The notes beneath the pieces are model-generated. The model saw only the letters and a program-made list of their open reading frames with translations, was not told the origin of the DNA and ran no database searches. The position numbers and the translations under genes were made by a program. Positions 62,601-64,000 of a DNA stretch of 64,000 bases are shown here, piece by piece; the stretch's first letter is position 1, and each line of letters begins with the position of its first letter. The DNA is from JBFIHF01 sp964411125 (GTDB lineage Bacteria; Myxococcota_A; Bradymonadia; Bradymonadales; Bradymonadaceae): assembly GCA_964411125.1 (NCBI GenBank), contig CAYPJU010000021.1, positions 1 through 64,000 on the forward strand, given 5' to 3'.

Positions 62601-63087
62601 TGAAGCCGACGCGGTTCTGCTCGATGATCGAGTAACCCGACTTACCGACACCCGTGCCGGCGAGCAGGTTCTGGATGTCCATCAAGCGGCACGGGGTCTT
62701 GTTGATGAGGTATTCGCTGTCGCCGGAGCGATGCAGGCGACGGGTCACGGAAATCTCGGCCGCGTCCCGAAGACCGCTCGGCAGCTCGTCCCCCCATTCG
62801 ATGTCGTCACCAATCGGCCCGTCGCCGTCGTTCTCGAACGTCATCGTGACTTCGGCGAAGCCCGCGGGTTTACGTTGTTCCGAACCCGCGAAGATGACGT
62901 CGGTCATCGACTGGCCACGCAGACTCTTGGGCGACATGTCTCCCATGGCCCACTTGATCGCATCGACCACGTTCGATTTGCCGCAGCCGTTGGGCCCGAC
63001 GATCGCCGTCATGCCGTCCGCTAGCTCGACGGTCTGCCGATCTCGAAACGACTTGAACCCCTGAATGTCGACGCGACGGAGTCTCAT
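59614..63087 (-). CDS. smc: Chromosome segregation protein SMC
   Basis: SMC is the ATPase that organises and segregates chromosomes with ScpA and ScpB. The 1157-residue product has Walker A (GPNGCGKSNVVDAI, about 32-45), two long coiled-coil stretches of about 330 residues each on either side of a hinge (centred near 560-640, with GYDGTLAD-type features such as GFHGTLADH), and the C-terminal head. The head carries the signature LLSGGEKALTAVSLIF and the Walker B region SILDEVDAPLDEAN. The ATG at 63087 starts the family-typical MRLRRVDIQGFKSF; a TTG codon seven codons earlier is less likely. Confidence 0.97.
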   Translation of the reverse strand: MRLRRVDIQGFKSFRDRQTVELADGMTAIVGPNGCGKSNVVDAIKWAMGDMSPKSLRGQSMTDVIFAGSEQRKPAGFAEVTMTFENDGDGPIGDDIEWGDELPSGLRDAAEISVTRRLHRSGDSEYLINKTPCRLMDIQNLLAGTGVGKSGYSIIEQNRVGFIVQAKPEQRRMLIEEASGITRYKNQRDRAEKRLERTEENLLRVEDVRSEVEKQIRTLERQAKKAAQHRALMEELRALELAILVARRDELQSERELLAEQGEVADKEIELARAAMEGANAEHDKLRVDAFQAEKAHANATESFYRVDTKLNLARSRVEHATVSLQEANRRLGSSEKESAVQKSRIDELTEELAKVEAELEVLGDLAGPESELVDAEATLREAREKADVARKEREDARRALEKAKSEMGRRQERKDFFVRRRAELQMRESALQSAVAEAEDEKEDAAEKVETLGAEVGVLRKRLEESSAREKQFESKLSELRSTAQQAEVAARKARAQLHEVEVKVESLETLLSRGEGLSDALKRVLDAATGREGFHGTLADHLVVEEGREQVAANLLEGRMLDVLVDDLALAEALLDELQKKGVELQGRVSFRATGGEEPESVARAALEEIAAVDAESSDGRVRVAKNRLVAGTTSTQSVLEQRRRLVQLKASQEETSRVVQAATEAAEKSETELRAAIQKGELARRESETLRLELRTREQDLSAADRELERIKRAANQARSEIVPVLKAQQELDDEEAENTRRLAELAEEKSGAQDRLTEVGESDADVQDELEVLRGIVTEKKIAVASARERRRNLVSTKERTARSIESARELLEKYVTESGQMSERITELQTTIELGESELTGAQEKRDGSKKEMEDARKALEAANASVAELETKMRDKRAKIERKVEARQELEFRQREASLGITHIDEQLRERFETTESEARTLIEKLETKPAERRGKRDYLRKRIESLGPVNAMAEEEYEQAKERSTFLEEQKADLEAAIADLRQAIARMDRESRRRFKETFEVVNAKFKEIFPRLFRGGRAELILTEPDDLLNTGVDIVVQPPGKKLQSMTLLSGGEKALTAVSLIFSIFLLKPTPFSILDEVDAPLDEANVGRFARMVHELSGTSQMIVITHSRRTMEASDVLYGVTMEEPGVSKLVNVRLSEIDERLAS

Positions 63088-63203
63088 CTTGAACTCGCTG
63101 GGCCACAATCCGTGTGCAGCCGCGACGATACCCGCATCGTCACTCGATCTTCAACCACATTCTACCCTCCGCGGACCGGCTCGGCGCGGTGCCATCGACG
63201 CTC

Positions 63204-63221
63204 TCGAAGCGATCGCTTCGA
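63204..63221. repeat. Perfect 18-bp palindrome in the smc upstream region
   Basis: TCGAAGCGATCGCTTCGA is a perfect palindrome in the 201-base divergent gap between smc (start 63087) and the plus-strand gene at 63289. It contains the octamer GCGATCGC. It could be an operator for either gene, or a sequence tag such as a repeat found elsewhere in the genome. Confidence 0.55.
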
Positions 63222-63288
63222 AAAATGAGCCGGTTCCCGAGGACTCGACTCGATATCGTCCTGAGAGAACGGTTCGAAGGAGGTCGGC

Positions 63289-63801
63289 ATGGCTGTGGCA
63301 TTCGCGTGGTTTTTCGTCCTGGTGGTGGTCGGCGTCAGCATTTACTACGGCGGGGAGATGTACTTCACGCCGACCAGGAAGCTGCGCCGCGATTTCCGGC
63401 GCCTACGGCGTTCGATCCTGCGACGACTCGATCGCGCTGAACGACGAGACGTCCGGACGCTCCTCGACGATTGTTACGCCCATCTCGACGCGATGTGTCG
63501 CGCGCAGTGGGAGCACGAGACGATCGCCGAGATGATTCAGACGACGGAAGGGTTGAGCGGCGTGAAAGCGGTGGAAGCACGGCAGCGAGTGAACGCATTT
63601 CGGGCCACGCTTGCGACGCGGCTCGCGGAGACGTTCGCGGTAATGTCGAGGCTGTCGATGGCCGCCGACCTGGACATGGCCGATCCGGTCCAAGCCCTTC
63701 GGGACTTCTCGAGTTCCCTGGAACGGCAGCGCCACGAGCTCTACGCCCTCGACCCCGTCGCCGAGCTGGCCGCGGTCCCTACCGTGAAACGCGCTTCGTG
63801 A
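63289..63801 (+). CDS. Small membrane-associated protein, unknown function
   Basis: The 170-residue product begins with one hydrophobic helix (about 5-22, FAWFFVLVVVGVSIYYGGE). The rest is basic, helical and soluble, with a segment RRDFRRLRRSILRRLDRAERR right after the helix, so the body should be cytoplasmic. I recognise no domain. Two cysteines (near 62-70) and an acidic C-terminal stretch stand out. The ATG at 63289 has a perfect GAAGGAGG ribosome site seven bases upstream. It is convergent with the microcompartment gene at the right edge, with 27 bases between the two stops. Confidence 0.7.
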   Translation: MAVAFAWFFVLVVVGVSIYYGGEMYFTPTRKLRRDFRRLRRSILRRLDRAERRDVRTLLDDCYAHLDAMCRAQWEHETIAEMIQTTEGLSGVKAVEARQRVNAFRATLATRLAETFAVMSRLSMAADLDMADPVQALRDFSSSLERQRHELYALDPVAELAAVPTVKRAS

Positions 63802-63828
63802 GGGGCGGGCCGCCTGCCCCAGACGATG

Positions 63829-64000
63829 TCAGATTTGCCCGCCGAACGGTGCACGCCCGACTTCGACGACCGCTTCGGCGAAAGCCTCGGCGGCAGCCTG
63901 ACACTCGGCCAGAACGCCCGTCATCCATGCAGCGGCGAAGTTCGTCTCGGTGGGGGGCGTGAAGATCTTCACCGCCGTCACATCGGCCGCCTTGATCGCG
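63829..64000 (-). CDS. EutL-type bacterial microcompartment shell protein, 3' end only
   Basis: Only the last 56 codons are in the window; the start lies beyond the right edge. They read AIKAADVTAVKIFTPPTETN, then a stretch with AAWMTGVLAECQAAAEAFAE and a C-terminus VVEVGRAPFGG. I recognise this as the C-terminal end of the EutL/PduB-type trimeric shell proteins (BMC-T). In E. coli EutL the matching positions read AALKSADVQLATYVPPPSETN, with AAFLTGSQAACKAACNAF next, and end near VLEIARNP. The shell proteins build polyhedral microcompartments for pathways such as ethanolamine or propanediol degradation. Cargo and pathway cannot be seen here. Confidence 0.72.
   Translation of the reverse strand, partial: AIKAADVTAVKIFTPPTETNFAAAWMTGVLAECQAAAEAFAEAVVEVGRAPFGGQI

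Overview
The window looks like chromosomal DNA of a GC-rich, Gram-negative deltaproteobacterial-type bacterium. A member of Myxococcota, perhaps near Bradymonadia, fits best, but this is inferred from gene content and no phylogeny was run. The pointers are many secreted lipoproteins with lipoboxes, cysteine-repeat lipoproteins, an Asn/Gly lipoprotein linker, tandem outer-membrane beta-barrel proteins of a type seen in myxobacteria, a DUF507 protein, a membrane-anchored FtsY and a eukaryotic-type kinase with a PP2C phosphatase. Coding density is very high. No gap exceeds about 220 bases, and many neighbouring genes overlap by 4 bases (ATGA/GTGA). I see no rRNA, tRNA, CRISPR array, insertion sequence or phage gene.

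Layout. 1-6190 (minus): sucC-sucD-ndk-rlmN, a PfkB-family kinase and two lipoproteins, read from a clear sigma70-type promoter at 6250-6278. 6403-11374 (plus): a permease fused to a PTS EIIA-like domain and a TrkA-C-like domain, then a glutathione S-transferase and two overlapping lipoproteins. 11378-14649 (minus): purF, tcdA, a TatD-family nuclease and a 50-residue membrane protein. 14866-20204 (minus): two paralogous HExxH lipoproteins, and serS upstream. 20306-22570 (plus): a Cys-rich lipoprotein, fxsA and a degenerate PHP-domain protein with an RGG-like tail. 22692-28496 (minus): a second PfkB kinase, a very large beta-propeller lipoprotein and an AmpG-like MFS transporter. 28556-30373 (plus): a MepA-type endopeptidase with a long C-terminal half. 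30402-33838 (minus): pgsA, a lytic transglycosylase, a Cys-repeat lipoprotein and DUF507. 34058-35356 (plus): eno.

35394-44848 (minus) is one dense run: pyrB-carA, a transporter of the AI-2E family with a large insertion, a PP2C phosphatase with a cyclic-nucleotide-binding domain, two envelope proteins, a possible degenerate MPN/JAB-fold protein and a Ser/Thr kinase. The kinase and phosphatase could form a reversible phosphorylation module. 44870-47399 holds lepA and a small lipoprotein with DxDxDG repeats. 47484-56238 is a MoxR-DUF58-DUF4350-carboxypeptidase-regulatory-TPR operon, probably an envelope-associated chaperone system. 56282-57784 holds two outer-membrane beta-barrel genes. 57910-63087 holds ftsY and smc. 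After a small membrane protein, the right edge enters a gene whose last 56 codons match the C-terminus of EutL-type bacterial microcompartment shell proteins. A microcompartment locus may therefore lie just outside the window.
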